DNA of 64,000 bases from Janthinobacterium lividum (GTDB lineage: Bacteria; Pseudomonadota; Gammaproteobacteria; Burkholderiales; Burkholderiaceae_D): assembly GCF_023509035.1 (NCBI RefSeq), contig NZ_CP075583.1:248001-312000 (forward strand). Direction: 5' to 3'. The notes below the pieces were generated by a model. That model had not been told where the DNA came from. It did not search any database and saw nothing but the letters and a program-made list of their open reading frames with translations. The translations under genes and the position numbers were made by a program. How positions within the stretch are numbered: position 1 is the first letter of the stretch; the number at the start of each line of letters is the position of its first letter. Shown here in pieces: positions 7,611 through 16,646 of this stretch.

Positions 7611-9032
7611 TCAAGCCGCATTTTTTGGAATAGCGCATAGAACAAACCGTCGTGGTCCTGCTCCGCGCTGCCGGTCGGCAACAGCTGGCCAGGCGCTGTC
7701 AATCGGGTCGCATTATTGCGCACCGCAAATGCCGCCGCCTGTGCCTCGGACTCTTGCGGCCACAATGAACATGTCACGAATAGCAATTTACCATCGGGGC
7801 GCAGCATCTGCCACAGGTTGTCCAGAATTTTGGAGGAAAGTGTTGCAAGTTGGAACGCGTCGCCCTTGCGGCGCAACCAGCGAATGTCGGGATGGCGGCG
7901 CACGATACCCGAGGCCGTGCACGGCACGTCGGCCAGGATGCGGTCGTACTGCTGGCCGTCCCACCACGCGCTCGATTGCGCATCCTGCGCCTTCAGGGTG
8001 GCGTCCAGGCCCAGGCGCTCGAGGTTTTCCGCAATGCGCGGCAGGCGCTTGGCGTCCGCATCAATGGCCGTCACCTGCACGTCGGCCAGCTCGAGGATGT
8101 GGCAGGTCTTGCCGCCGGGCGCCGCGCAAGCGTCCAGCACGCGCATGCCGTCCTGCAGATCGAGCAATGGCGCGGCCAATTGCGCGCCAGCATCCTGCAC
8201 GGAGACGACGCCCTGCTCGAAGCCGGGGATCAGCGCCACGCCGATCGGCTTGTCCAGGCGCACGGCGAATGGTCCCACCTGGCGCGCGGCAATGCCCGCC
8301 TCGGCCAGCACGGCCAGGTACGCTTCAACCGTGCTCTTGCGGCGATTCACGCGCAAGGTCAATGGCGGCACGGCATTGCCGGCCGTCAAAATGGCTTGCC
8401 AGTCGCGGGGATAGGCCAGGCGCAGCGAGTCGATCCACCACTGCGGATAATTCCATTGCGCCAAAGGTTGCTGCAGGGCCGCTTCCAGCAAGGACTTGCG
8501 CTCGCGCAAGAAGCGGCGCAAGACGGCATTGACCATGCCCTTGGCGTGCGCCAGGTCAGGGTGCGAGGTGGCCACCGTGACGGCCTGGTCGACCACCGTG
8601 AATTCTTCGTACGGCTGTTCGCCCGGCTCGGCCGACATCAGGGACAGCGCGCAGCACAGCAGCGCGGCCAGCATCGGCGGCTCGGGCGCCTTCGACGTCA
8701 TCAGGCCAACCAGAGTTTCGCTGCGGCCCAGCTGGCGCATGGTACGGTAGGAAATATCCTGGATGGCGCCGCGCGCTTGCGGGCTGGCGTTCGATTGCGT
8801 AAAACACCTTGGCCAGCGCCTGCGGAAGGGCCGTGCCCGTGCGCACTTGCGCCACGGCATTGGCCGCGCCCAGCAGGCAAAACGCCAGCGAGTCGGCGCG
8901 CAAATCGGGTTGGAAGCCTGGCTGCAAGACCGGTTTCAGGTCGGGATGGTAGCTGGGACGCAATTTCGGTGCGGCAGGAGCCTGGCCTGGCGCCGGCTTG
9001 GTTTTCAATTTCAGCGTGGGGCGCTTGTTCAT
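7611..9032 (-). CDS. rsmB: 16S rRNA m5C967 methyltransferase RsmB (frame interrupted twice)
   Basis: RsmB methylates C967 of 16S rRNA using AdoMet. The protein starts MNKRPTLKLKTK at ATG 9032. An NusB-like RNA-binding domain comes first, then a Rossmann methyltransferase with DACAAPGGKT (AdoMet), DVPCTASG and the catalytic-Cys motif FVTCSLWPQ. Two single-base changes break it. A run of four (A4 at 8801-8804) shifts the frame after ALAKVF; with three bases it reads VFTQSNASPQARG. Near the end, T6 at 7621-7626 (plus strand) should be T7, which would give LFQKNAA and a stop at 7611-7613. Without that base it reads on into the DUF4390 gene. Both are likely sequencing errors. Confidence 0.85.
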
Positions 9033-9408
9033 AGTTATCCGGTGTGGCTGCGCGCGGCGGGCTGCATGGTGGCAAAGGCGCGGCCGCGCGTCATCAATAA
9101 AGGGTCGATTGTAGCGTTTGTGGCGCCCTCTGGCCCAAGCGATTGCAGCGATACCTGTAAATTGCGGCAAAAAACTGCATATATACAAGCAGAATGGGCC
9201 ATGCTGATGTTTTCATGCACCAACATAAGCATGCTGTCCTGATAATATCGTGAAATGCGCCGGCACGGGAACACTGCCGGCCAGCGTATTGTTCCCGGCA
9301 GCAAACCAGTATAATTAAGCCAGTGTGGGCGGCTTGGGTACTTGCCGTCCGTTTTGCTTTTTGATTCATTCTATTCATTCTTAACGCGGTTCCGCCGCCA
9401 TCCTGCTC
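9033..9408. other. Intergenic region between rsmB and argS
   Basis: This 376-base divergent gap has no convincing gene. It must hold the promoter of the rsmB operon on the minus strand and that of argS on the plus strand. The clearest element is a perfect TATAAT at 9310-9315. A short A/T-rich patch lies around 9160-9245. No tRNA or riboswitch-like structure was recognised. Confidence 0.5.
9287..9315 (+). promoter_or_regulatory. Probable argS promoter
   Basis: A consensus -10 TATAAT at 9310-9315 has a TTGTTC about 15-16 bases upstream, a slightly short spacer. It lies about 95 bases before the argS start codon. Assignment is by motif only. Confidence 0.45.
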
Positions 9409-11118
9409 ATGCTCGCCCAACAGAAACAAGAAATCATCGCCCTGTTCCAGGCCGCCCTCGCTCCCGTCCTGGCCGGCACTTCGCTTGAGCCTACCGTGGT
9501 GCTCGAGCGACCACGCGATGCATCGCATGGCGACGTCGCCTGCAATATCGCCATGCAACTGGCCAAGCAGCTGAAACAGAATCCCCGCGAACTGGCGCAA
9601 ACCATCGTCAGCGCCGTGCTGGCCAACCCGGCCGGCAAGGGCCTGGTCGAGGCAGTGGAAATTGCCGGTCCCGGCTTCATCAACGTGCGCGTGTCCGCCG
9701 CCGCCAAGCAGGCCGTGGTGAAAACCATCCTGAGCCAGGCCGACAGCTATGGCCGCAGCACGGCAGGCGCCGGCAAGCAAGTCATCCTGGAATTCGTCTC
9801 GGCCAACCCGACCGGTCCGCTGCACGTGGGCCACGGCCGCCAGGCAGCTCTGGGCGACGCCCTGTCTTCGCTGTTCGACGCGCAAGGCTACCAAGTGACG
9901 CGCGAGTTTTACTATAACGACGCGGGCGTGCAGATCCAGACCCTGGCCAACTCCGTGCAGGCGCGTGCGCGCGGCTTCAAGCCGGGCGACGCCGAATGGC
10001 CCGAGTCCGCCTACAACGGCGACTACATCGCCGATATCGCCAACGACTTCAAGGCCGGCAAGACGGTCTCGGCCAGCGATGGCCAGCCAGCTTCGGCGAA
10101 TGGTAACGTGGAAGACATCGATTCGATCCGCCCGTTCGCCGTCACCTACCTGCGCAACGAGCAAGATATCGACTTGCAAGCCTTCGGCGTGAAGTTCGAC
10201 AATTACTATCTGGAATCGTCGCTGTATGCGGACGGCAAGGTCAATAGCGCGGTCGAAACCTTGATCAAGGCGGGCCACACTTACGAGCAGGATGGCGCGC
10301 TGTGGCTGCGCACCACCGACTTCGGCGACGACAAGGACCGCGTCATGCGCAAGACGGACGGCACCTACACGTATTTCGTGCCGGACGTCGCCTATCACCT
10401 GGTGAAATGGCAGCGCGGCTTCGTGCAGGCCATCAATATCCAGGGCAGCGACCACCACGGCACCATCGCGCGCGTGCGCGCCGGCCTGCAAGCGGTCGAC
10501 ATGGGCATCCCGCAAGGCTACCCCGACTACGTGCTGCACAAGATGGTCACCGTCATGAAGGACGGCGAAGAAGTCAAGATTTCGAAGCGCGCCGGCTCCT
10601 ACGTGACCGTGCGCGACCTGATCGAATGGTCGGGCGGCGGCGACATCGCCAAGGGCCGCGACGCCGTGCGCTTCTTCCTGATCTCGCGCAAGGCCGACAC
10701 GGAATTCGTCTTCGACGTCGACGTGGCGCTGAAAACCACCGATGAAAACCCGGTCTATTACGTGCAGTACGCGCATGCGCGCATCTGCCGCATCCTGGAA
10801 AACTGGGGTGGCGATGCAAGCACGGTCGCCAACGTCGATCTGTCCCCACTGACGGCACCGACCGAAGCGACCCTGCTGGCGACCCTGGCCGCCTACCCGG
10901 AAATGCTGGCGCGCGCGCAAGCGGAACTGGGACCGCATCAAGTCGCCTTCTACCTGCGCGACCTGGCCGCCAACCTGCACAGCTTCTACTTCGCCGAAAA
11001 AGTGCTGGTCGAGGACGAAGCCGTCAAGATGGCCCGCCTGGCTCTCGTCATCGCCGCGCGCCAGGTGCTGCGCAACGGTCTGGCACTGATCGGCGTGTCC
11101 GCGCCAAACAAAATGTAA
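9409..11118 (+). CDS. argS: Arginyl-tRNA synthetase
   Basis: A 569-residue class I aminoacyl-tRNA synthetase that charges tRNA-Arg with arginine in the cytoplasm. The N-terminal Arg-specific domain is followed by the HIGH signature as HVGH (139-142, within [14 protein letters not shown]) and the KMSKS-equivalent [10 protein letters not shown] near residue 390. The C-terminal helical anticodon-binding domain ends with [19 protein letters not shown], close to the usual family ending. The ATG at 9409 gives a normal length. The SPOR-domain gene follows after 20 bases, so the two are probably co-transcribed. Confidence 0.97.
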   Translation: MLAQQKQEIIALFQAALAPVLAGTSLEPTVVLERPRDASHGDVACNIAMQLAKQLKQNPRELAQTIVSAVLANPAGKGLVEAVEIAGPGFINVRVSAAAKQAVVKTILSQADSYGRSTAGAGKQVILEFVSANPTGPLHVGHGRQAALGDALSSLFDAQGYQVTREFYYNDAGVQIQTLANSVQARARGFKPGDAEWPESAYNGDYIADIANDFKAGKTVSASDGQPASANGNVEDIDSIRPFAVTYLRNEQDIDLQAFGVKFDNYYLESSLYADGKVNSAVETLIKAGHTYEQDGALWLRTTDFGDDKDRVMRKTDGTYTYFVPDVAYHLVKWQRGFVQAINIQGSDHHGTIARVRAGLQAVDMGIPQGYPDYVLHKMVTVMKDGEEVKISKRAGSYVTVRDLIEWSGGGDIAKGRDAVRFFLISRKADTEFVFDVDVALKTTDENPVYYVQYAHARICRILENWGGDASTVANVDLSPLTAPTEATLLATLAAYPEMLARAQAELGPHQVAFYLRDLAANLHSFYFAEKVLVEDEAVKMARLALVIAARQVLRNGLALIGVSAPNKM

Positions 11119-11138
11119 TCGCGAAGGTCTAACAGTCA

Positions 11139-11849
11139 ATGAATCACGCCTCCCGTTTCTCTTCGACCCGGCGCCAGCAGGGCAATACCCTGGTCGGCAT
11201 CATCATCGGCCTGGTCATCGGCCTGGGCATCGCCGTGGTGGTCGCCCTGGTGATCACCAAGGGCGCCTCGCCCTTTACCGACAAATCGGGCAAGGCCGGC
11301 AAATCGGCCGAACCGACGGCCGGCCAGATCGCCGACCCGAACAAGCCGATGTACGGCAACAAGGAAGCGGCCAAGGAAGCGGCGCGCGACTTCTCCAAGG
11401 AGCCACGCGAGATCGTCACGCCGACGCAGCCAGCTGCGCCGGCACCTGCTCCCGCGCAGCAGCCGAAGGCCCCGCCGCCGGACGCACTGCAGGAACTGAT
11501 CGGTACATTGAAGGACAAGCCGGCGCCGAAAACACCAGCGGCAGCACCGGCAGGACCCGCGCCGCAAGCCAAGGCCGACGTGAAAGAGGCCAAGACCGAT
11601 GCAGCCAGCGACAAATGGATTTATTATCTGCAGGCCGGCGCCTTCCATGACATGTCGGACGCCGAAAGCACGCGCGGCAAACTGGCGCTGCTCGGCTTCG
11701 AAGCGGCCATCAGCGACCGCAGCACCGACGCCGGCGTGCTGCACCGCGTGCGCATCGGACCGTTCAACCAGCTCGAAGCGATGAACCGCGCGCGCACCAA
11801 ACTGTCTGAAAACGGCATCGATGTCGCCGTCGTCCGCAACCAAAAATAA
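11139..11849 (+). CDS. SPOR domain protein, single membrane anchor
   Basis: A 236-residue protein with a short cytoplasmic start, one membrane helix (about 18-42, GNTLVGIIIGLVIGLGIAVV), a long Lys/Ala/Pro-rich periplasmic linker and a C-terminal SPOR domain (about 160-236; YYLQAGAFHDMSDAE, VRIGPFNQLEAMNRA). SPOR domains bind denuded glycan strands at the division septum. The layout resembles FtsN-like proteins. The dsbA gene starts 9 bases later. A second SPOR protein lies at 14916 and the SPOR-bearing RlpA at 15603. Confidence 0.88.
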   Translation: MNHASRFSSTRRQQGNTLVGIIIGLVIGLGIAVVVALVITKGASPFTDKSGKAGKSAEPTAGQIADPNKPMYGNKEAAKEAARDFSKEPREIVTPTQPAAPAPAPAQQPKAPPPDALQELIGTLKDKPAPKTPAAAPAGPAPQAKADVKEAKTDAASDKWIYYLQAGAFHDMSDAESTRGKLALLGFEAAISDRSTDAGVLHRVRIGPFNQLEAMNRARTKLSENGIDVAVVRNQK

Positions 11850-11858
11850 GGAACCAGC

Positions 11859-12530
11859 ATGCGTTTTCTGAAGAAAATCCTGTTTGCCGCCGCCCTGTGC
11901 GCCGTCGCCATGGGCGCATCGGCCTCGCCGGCCGAGCCGAAGAACGGCGTCGAATACGAAACCCTGGCCACGCCGCAGGCGACGGAATCGGGCAAGAAAA
12001 TCGAAGTGACGGAATTCTTCGCCTATTACTGCCCGCATTGCAACGTGCTGGAACCGCAACTGGCGGCCTGGGTCAAGAAACAGGGCGACAACATCGTCTT
12101 CAAGCGCGTGCACGTGTCGCGCGATGACAGCGTGGCGCCGCAGCAGCGGCTGTTCTTCACCCTGCAAGCCATGGGCCTGCTCGACAAGCTGCACACCGGC
12201 GTCTTCCACGCCATGCATGTGGAACGCAACCGCCTGAACACCGACGACGCCGTCTTCGACTTCGTCGCCAAGCAGGGCGTGGACCGCCAGAAATTCATCG
12301 ATACCTACCGTTCGATGGGCATCTCGGCCCGCGTACGCCGCGCGGACGCCATGATGCAGGGCTATAACGTGACGTTCTGGCCCATGATCGCCATCGATGG
12401 CCGCTACATCACCTCGCCTTCGCAAGCCGATCAGGGCAGCAAGTCGGCGAAAAACGAAGAGCAGCTGAACGCCCAGGCGCTCAGCGTGATGGACGTGCTG
12501 GTCGCGAAAGCCAAAGCGGAAAAGAAATAA
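11859..12530 (+). CDS. dsbA: Periplasmic thiol:disulfide oxidoreductase DsbA
   Basis: A 223-residue protein with a signal peptide (about 1-22) and a thioredoxin-fold domain with an inserted helical domain. The redox active site is CPHC at residues 58-61 (FAYYCPHCNVLEP), identical to classic DsbA, and the cis-Pro loop reads NVTFWPMIAIDG. It forms disulfide bonds in exported proteins, and is normally reoxidised by DsbB, which is not in the window. GGAACC upstream of ATG 11859 serves as a weak ribosome site. Confidence 0.93.
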   Translation: MRFLKKILFAAALCAVAMGASASPAEPKNGVEYETLATPQATESGKKIEVTEFFAYYCPHCNVLEPQLAAWVKKQGDNIVFKRVHVSRDDSVAPQQRLFFTLQAMGLLDKLHTGVFHAMHVERNRLNTDDAVFDFVAKQGVDRQKFIDTYRSMGISARVRRADAMMQGYNVTFWPMIAIDGRYITSPSQADQGSKSAKNEEQLNAQALSVMDVLVAKAKAEKK

Positions 12531-12567
12531 GCATGGCCACTTCCCTGGCGCGCCCGGGCATCGCCTG

Positions 12568-13350
12568 ATGCAACGCGTTTTCATCACGGGTGCGTCGAGC
12601 GGACTGGGCGCCGCCCTGGCGCTGCAGTACGCGCGCCAGGGCGCCCAACTGGGCTTGCTGGCCCGCCGTGGCGACACCTTGCAGCAACTGATCGCTTCCC
12701 TGCCCCACCCTGAACGCCACCGCGCCTACGCCGTCGATGTGTGCGACCACGCCGCCCTGAAAAGCGCGGCCGATGACTTTATCGCCGACGCCGGCGGCAT
12801 CGACGTCGTCATCGCCAGCGCCGGCGTGTCGTACGGTACCTTGAGTGAACATGCGGAAGATCTCGACGCCTTCGCGCGCCTGATGGCCATCAACGTCACG
12901 GCCACCGTCGCCACCTTCGCGCCCTTCATCGCCGCCATGAAAAGCCAGGGCAACGGACGCCTGGTGGGCATCGGCAGCGTGGCCGGCATACGCGGCCTGC
13001 CCGGCGCCGAAGCCTACAGCGCCTCGAAGGCGGCCGTCATCAGCTACTGCGAATCGCTGCGCCTGGAACTCAAGCCGGCTGGCGTCAAGGTCGTCACCAT
13101 CACGCCCGGCTACATCGACACGCCGATGACGCGCCACAACGCCTACCGCATGCCTTTCGTGATGCCGGCCGAAAAATTCGCCGTGCGCGCCGCGCGCGCC
13201 ATCGCCGACGGCGACAGCTACCGCGTGATCCCGTGGCAGATGGGCGTCGTCGCCAAGCTGCTGCGCGCGCTGCCCAATGCCGTCTACGACCTGGCCTTCG
13301 CCAACGCGCCGCACAAGGCACGCAGCAAGCCATCCGGCGACAGCCAGTAA
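12568..13350 (+). CDS. Short-chain dehydrogenase/reductase (SDR)
   Basis: A 260-residue classic SDR. The cofactor-binding loop is TGASSGLG (7-14), the adenine-ring motif is VCDHAAL, and the catalytic residues are Ser137, Tyr150 and Lys154 (AYSASKAA). GYIDTPMT follows as usual. The substrate cannot be read from the sequence. It lies in a run of plus-strand genes 37 bases after dsbA and 14 bases before birA. Confidence 0.9.
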   Translation: MQRVFITGASSGLGAALALQYARQGAQLGLLARRGDTLQQLIASLPHPERHRAYAVDVCDHAALKSAADDFIADAGGIDVVIASAGVSYGTLSEHAEDLDAFARLMAINVTATVATFAPFIAAMKSQGNGRLVGIGSVAGIRGLPGAEAYSASKAAVISYCESLRLELKPAGVKVVTITPGYIDTPMTRHNAYRMPFVMPAEKFAVRAARAIADGDSYRVIPWQMGVVAKLLRALPNAVYDLAFANAPHKARSKPSGDSQ

Positions 13351-13364
13351 ACCAACATCTCCCC

Positions 13365-14159
13365 ATGACGAAGCACTCAGACCTGAACAGCGCGGCCATC
13401 GCCGCCCATTGCGCCACGGGCGCCTCCCACGTGGCCATCGAAGTAGTCGACGAAACGGGATCGACCAACGCCGACCTGCTGGCGCGCTGCGCCACCCTGG
13501 CCGGACCCACCCTGCGCATCGCCGGCCAGCAGACGGCCGGACGGGGACGTGCCGGGCGGCCCTGGGTGTCGCAGCCGGACGCCAGCCTGATGTTCTCGCT
13601 GGCCTGGCGCTTCAAGGGACCGCTGCATCAGCTGGTCGGCCTGCCGCTGGCCGTCGGCGTGGCGCTGGCCGAAAGCATGACGGCGCTGGGCGTGCCGGTG
13701 CAGCTGAAGTGGCCGAACGACCTGCTCAAGGATGGCCACAAACTGGCTGGCATCCTCGTCGAGACGCAGCAGGCGACCGACGGCGGCGTGTGGGCCGTCA
13801 TCGGCTGCGGCATCAATCTGCTGATGCCCGATGCGCTGGAACGGCAGATCGGCCGCAGCGTCTCTGCCGTGCCCTGGCTGGCGCAGATGGAGCGCAATAC
13901 CCTGGTGGCGGCCTTGCTCAGCCGCCTGGCCGGCGTGCTGGCCGAATTCGACGATACGGGCTTTGCGCCATTTACGGAGCGCTGGAACACGCTGCATGCG
14001 TGGCAGGGGCAGCACGTGAAAATTCTCGACAACGGCCAGTTGCTGCAGCAAGGCGTGGCGGCCGGCGTGGACCAGCTGGGCCGCCTGCTGCTGCGCACCG
14101 ATGGCGGCCAGCAGGAAATCATGTCCGGCGATGTGTCCTTGCGCCTGACCGGGGAGTAA
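13365..14159 (+). CDS. birA: Biotin--[acetyl-CoA-carboxylase] ligase (catalytic domain only)
   Basis: A 264-residue biotin protein ligase starting at ATG 13365. The ligase core has GRGRAGRPWVS (biotinyl-AMP binding), KWPNDLL and KLAGILVET, followed by the small C-terminal SH3-like domain. It attaches biotin to carrier domains such as that of acetyl-CoA carboxylase. There is no N-terminal winged helix, so unlike E. coli BirA it should not repress biotin genes. It is followed 4 bases later by coaX, a common pairing in betaproteobacteria. Confidence 0.94.
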   Translation: MTKHSDLNSAAIAAHCATGASHVAIEVVDETGSTNADLLARCATLAGPTLRIAGQQTAGRGRAGRPWVSQPDASLMFSLAWRFKGPLHQLVGLPLAVGVALAESMTALGVPVQLKWPNDLLKDGHKLAGILVETQQATDGGVWAVIGCGINLLMPDALERQIGRSVSAVPWLAQMERNTLVAALLSRLAGVLAEFDDTGFAPFTERWNTLHAWQGQHVKILDNGQLLQQGVAAGVDQLGRLLLRTDGGQQEIMSGDVSLRLTGE

Positions 14160-14163
14160 GCGC

Positions 14164-14922
14164 ATGCTACTGCTGATCGACGCCGGCAATACGCGCATCA
14201 AATGGGCGCTCGTGACCGCCGATAGCCCCCTCGGCGGCTGGCTTGCCAGCGGCGCCGTCACGCATGCGCAAATCGATACGCTGGCCGCGCAGTGGTCGAA
14301 ACTCGCCATCAGCGAAGTGCTGCTGTCGAACGTGGCAGGCGCCGTCATCGGCACGCGCCTGCGCGCCATGCTGCCGGTCGTTGCCAATGACTTTGTCTCG
14401 CTGCCGCAGCTGGCCGGACTGACGAACGGCTACCGCGTGCCGTCGCAGCTGGGCTGCGACCGCTTTGCCGCCGCCATCGGCGCGCAGGCGCTGGCGCCTG
14501 GCCAGGCCGTCATCGTCGCCAATTGCGGCACCGCCACCACCATCGACGCCATCACGGCCGATGGCGTTTTCCTCGGCGGGATGATCTTGCCAGGACTGGG
14601 ATTGATGGCCAGCTCGCTCGCGCGCAACACGGCGCAGCTGCCGCAAATCGCCAGCGACGCCGTGCTGCCGGCCGGCTTTGCCGACAACACGGACGACGCC
14701 ATCCTCTCCGGCTGCCTGGCGGCGCAGGCGGGCGCCATGGAACGGGCCGTGCGCATGCACGGCGCCAGCGCCTGCCTGCTGTCGGGCGGCGCCGCACCGC
14801 GTATCGCACCGGCCTTGGCGCTGGCGGTGCCGCTGCAACTGGTCGATAATATCGTCATGCTCGGCCTGCAGGCGGCCGCGCGCGCCGGGGCCGCAGGAAC
14901 ACAAGGAAACCACGTATGCTGA
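14164..14922 (+). CDS. coaX: Type III pantothenate kinase
   Basis: A 252-residue kinase for the first step of coenzyme A synthesis. The phosphate-binding motif is DAGNTRIKW (residues 6-14), then QLGCDRFAAAIGA and NCGTATTIDAI, all typical of the CoaX branch, which differs in fold from CoaA. The start ATG 14164 follows birA by 4 bases, and the 3' end overlaps the next gene by 7 bases, indicating one transcript. Confidence 0.95.
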   Translation: MLLLIDAGNTRIKWALVTADSPLGGWLASGAVTHAQIDTLAAQWSKLAISEVLLSNVAGAVIGTRLRAMLPVVANDFVSLPQLAGLTNGYRVPSQLGCDRFAAAIGAQALAPGQAVIVANCGTATTIDAITADGVFLGGMILPGLGLMASSLARNTAQLPQIASDAVLPAGFADNTDDAILSGCLAAQAGAMERAVRMHGASACLLSGGAAPRIAPALALAVPLQLVDNIVMLGLQAAARAGAAGTQGNHVC

Positions 14923-15602
14923 AATTCGTCTTCTGGCTGCTGGCCGGCGTCAACCTGCTGGTGCTGGCCATCGGCCAGGGCTATCTGGGCAGTTTTCGCA
15001 CCGAGACGCGCGAACCGGCGCGCCTGAAAAACCAGCTGCAGGCGGGTAAACTCACCTTGCTGACGCAGGAGCAGGCCACGGCGCCCGTTGCCGAAGAGGG
15101 TGCGACGCCGGCAACGGCCGCACCGGCGACGCCGCCATCGTATGCCTGCACGGAAGTGGGCAATTTTCTGCTGGCTGACGGGCGCCGCTTCGAAGCGCAA
15201 GTGGCGGCGCTGGACCTGGGCGACCGCCAATCGCGGCGCAACGTAGCCGGCCAGGAGGTTTCCAGCTACATGGTGTACATCCCGCCGCAGGGCAGCAAGG
15301 AAGGCGCCGACCGCAAGGCCGGCGAATTGAAGCAGCTGGGCGTGACGAATTACTTCATCATGAACGAAAGCAGCCCGCTGCGCTGGGGCATTTCACTGGG
15401 CGTGTTCAAGTCGGAAACCAGCGCGCAAAGCCAGCTGGCATCGCTCAACAAACAGGGCGTGCACAGCGCCCGCGTCGCGCCGCGCTACAGCGCCGGCAAG
15501 CAGCTCGCCTACCAGTTCCGCGACCTCGACGCCACCACGCGCGCGCGTCTCGAGAAGATCAAAACTCAATTCCCTGAACAGGAACTGCGCAGTTGTAAGT
15601 AA
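14916..15602 (+). CDS. SPOR domain membrane protein
   Basis: A 228-residue protein with an N-terminal membrane helix (about 1-20, MLKFVFWLLAGVNLLVLAI), a Glu/Ala/Pro linker, a conserved-looking Cys at about 78 and a C-terminal SPOR-like repeat (VYIPPQGSKEGADRKAGEL, SLGVFKSETSAQSQLASL). It overlaps coaX by 7 bases. Its TAA ends at 15602 and the stop of rlpA on the other strand begins at 15603, so the two genes meet tail to tail with no gap. It probably acts at the cell wall; the precise role is unknown. Confidence 0.82.
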   Translation: MLKFVFWLLAGVNLLVLAIGQGYLGSFRTETREPARLKNQLQAGKLTLLTQEQATAPVAEEGATPATAAPATPPSYACTEVGNFLLADGRRFEAQVAALDLGDRQSRRNVAGQEVSSYMVYIPPQGSKEGADRKAGELKQLGVTNYFIMNESSPLRWGISLGVFKSETSAQSQLASLNKQGVHSARVAPRYSAGKQLAYQFRDLDATTRARLEKIKTQFPEQELRSCK

Positions 15603-16646
15603 CTATCGTTGAATCACGATAGGCTTGATACCAGTCGATTCCGGTAAATTCGCCGCCGCGCGCGCCGCATCGGCGCGGCTGGAGAATGGTCCGCCGTACA
15701 GGCGGAACAGGTTACCAGCCTGCACCACGCCCAGGGTCCCCAGGGCTGCCGCGTACGGCGCCAGGCGCGAACGTCCCGATTCCGCATTGTCGGCGCGCGT
15801 GTAAGCGCCCAGCTGCAAATAGAAGCCGCTGGCCAGCGCCGCCGGGGCCGGCATGGCGACCGTCGCATCGACGGGCAGCATCTGCGTCGACACTTCCGGC
15901 TGCACTACGGCGCCCGTTTCCACGGGCGTGTCGATGGAGATCGCCACCACGGAAGGCACCGGTTTTGGCGCCGCACGGGCCGCCAGGATGGCATCGATAT
16001 CGGCTGGCAGCAGCCGTTCGACCACCACCTGGTGGCTGCCCTTGCCCAGGAAGCCCAGTTTCAGCGCCGCCGTGTAGGACACGTCGATGACGCGCGTGGC
16101 GTGGAAGGGACCGCGGTCGTTGATGCGCACGATCACCTGCTCGCCGCTGTCGATGCTCGTCACGCGCGCATACGACGGAATCGGCAAGGTCGGATGGGCC
16201 GCCGTCATCTTGTACATATCGTAGATTTCACCCGACGAGGTGCGCTGGCCATGGAATTTCTTGCCATACCAAGTGCCCGTGCCCTTCTGCTTGAATGGTT
16301 CATTGTCGGTAATCGGCGTATACGTCTTGCCGAATACGACATACGGACGGTTCGAGCGCGTGGAATATGGCTCGTTGCGCACTTCCGCGTCGGGCACGTC
16401 GCGCAGGTTGGCCGGCGGATTGTCGCCCGGACCATCGTCCTTGTAGTAGCCGCCGCGCCCGGAGCCGGCCGCCGGCAATACCGGCAAGGTGGGATCCTGG
16501 CGCACGGGCACCTTGACCTTGCCGCCGGATGGCAGCGGCACATTATTCGATGCGGGCTTTTGCGGCGTGGTGCCGCAAGCGGCCAGGGTCAGCAAAGCGG
16601 CCAGGCTCAGCCCGCGCATGGCGAAGGTATCGAAAGGCGCGCGCAT
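15603..16646 (-). CDS. rlpA: Septal ring lytic transglycosylase RlpA family lipoprotein
   Basis: A 347-residue outer-membrane lipoprotein. The lipobox LAAC places the lipidated Cys at residue 24. A double-psi beta-barrel domain (GTWYGKKFHGQRTSSGE, RINDRGPFHATRVIDVSY) is followed by a C-terminal SPOR domain (about 275-347, FYLQLGAYTRADNAES). RlpA enzymes cleave glycan strands lacking stem peptides. The start ATG at 16646 shares one base with the rodA stop (TGATG), giving translational coupling at the end of the elongation cluster. Confidence 0.92.
   Translation of the reverse strand: MRAPFDTFAMRGLSLAALLTLAACGTTPQKPASNNVPLPSGGKVKVPVRQDPTLPVLPAAGSGRGGYYKDDGPGDNPPANLRDVPDAEVRNEPYSTRSNRPYVVFGKTYTPITDNEPFKQKGTGTWYGKKFHGQRTSSGEIYDMYKMTAAHPTLPIPSYARVTSIDSGEQVIVRINDRGPFHATRVIDVSYTAALKLGFLGKGSHQVVVERLLPADIDAILAARAAPKPVPSVVAISIDTPVETGAVVQPEVSTQMLPVDATVAMPAPAALASGFYLQLGAYTRADNAESGRSRLAPYAAALGTLGVVQAGNLFRLYGGPFSSRADAARAAANLPESTGIKPIVIQR

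Noticed and set aside
7019..8860. A real RsmB-DUF4390 fusion protein
   Set aside because: The joint contains a signal peptide and a homopolymer fault that explains the missing stop.
9094..11139. A 681-residue open frame antisense to argS
   Set aside because: Long antisense frames are common in high-GC DNA. The sense frame is a full-length argS and the antisense protein has no recognisable domain.
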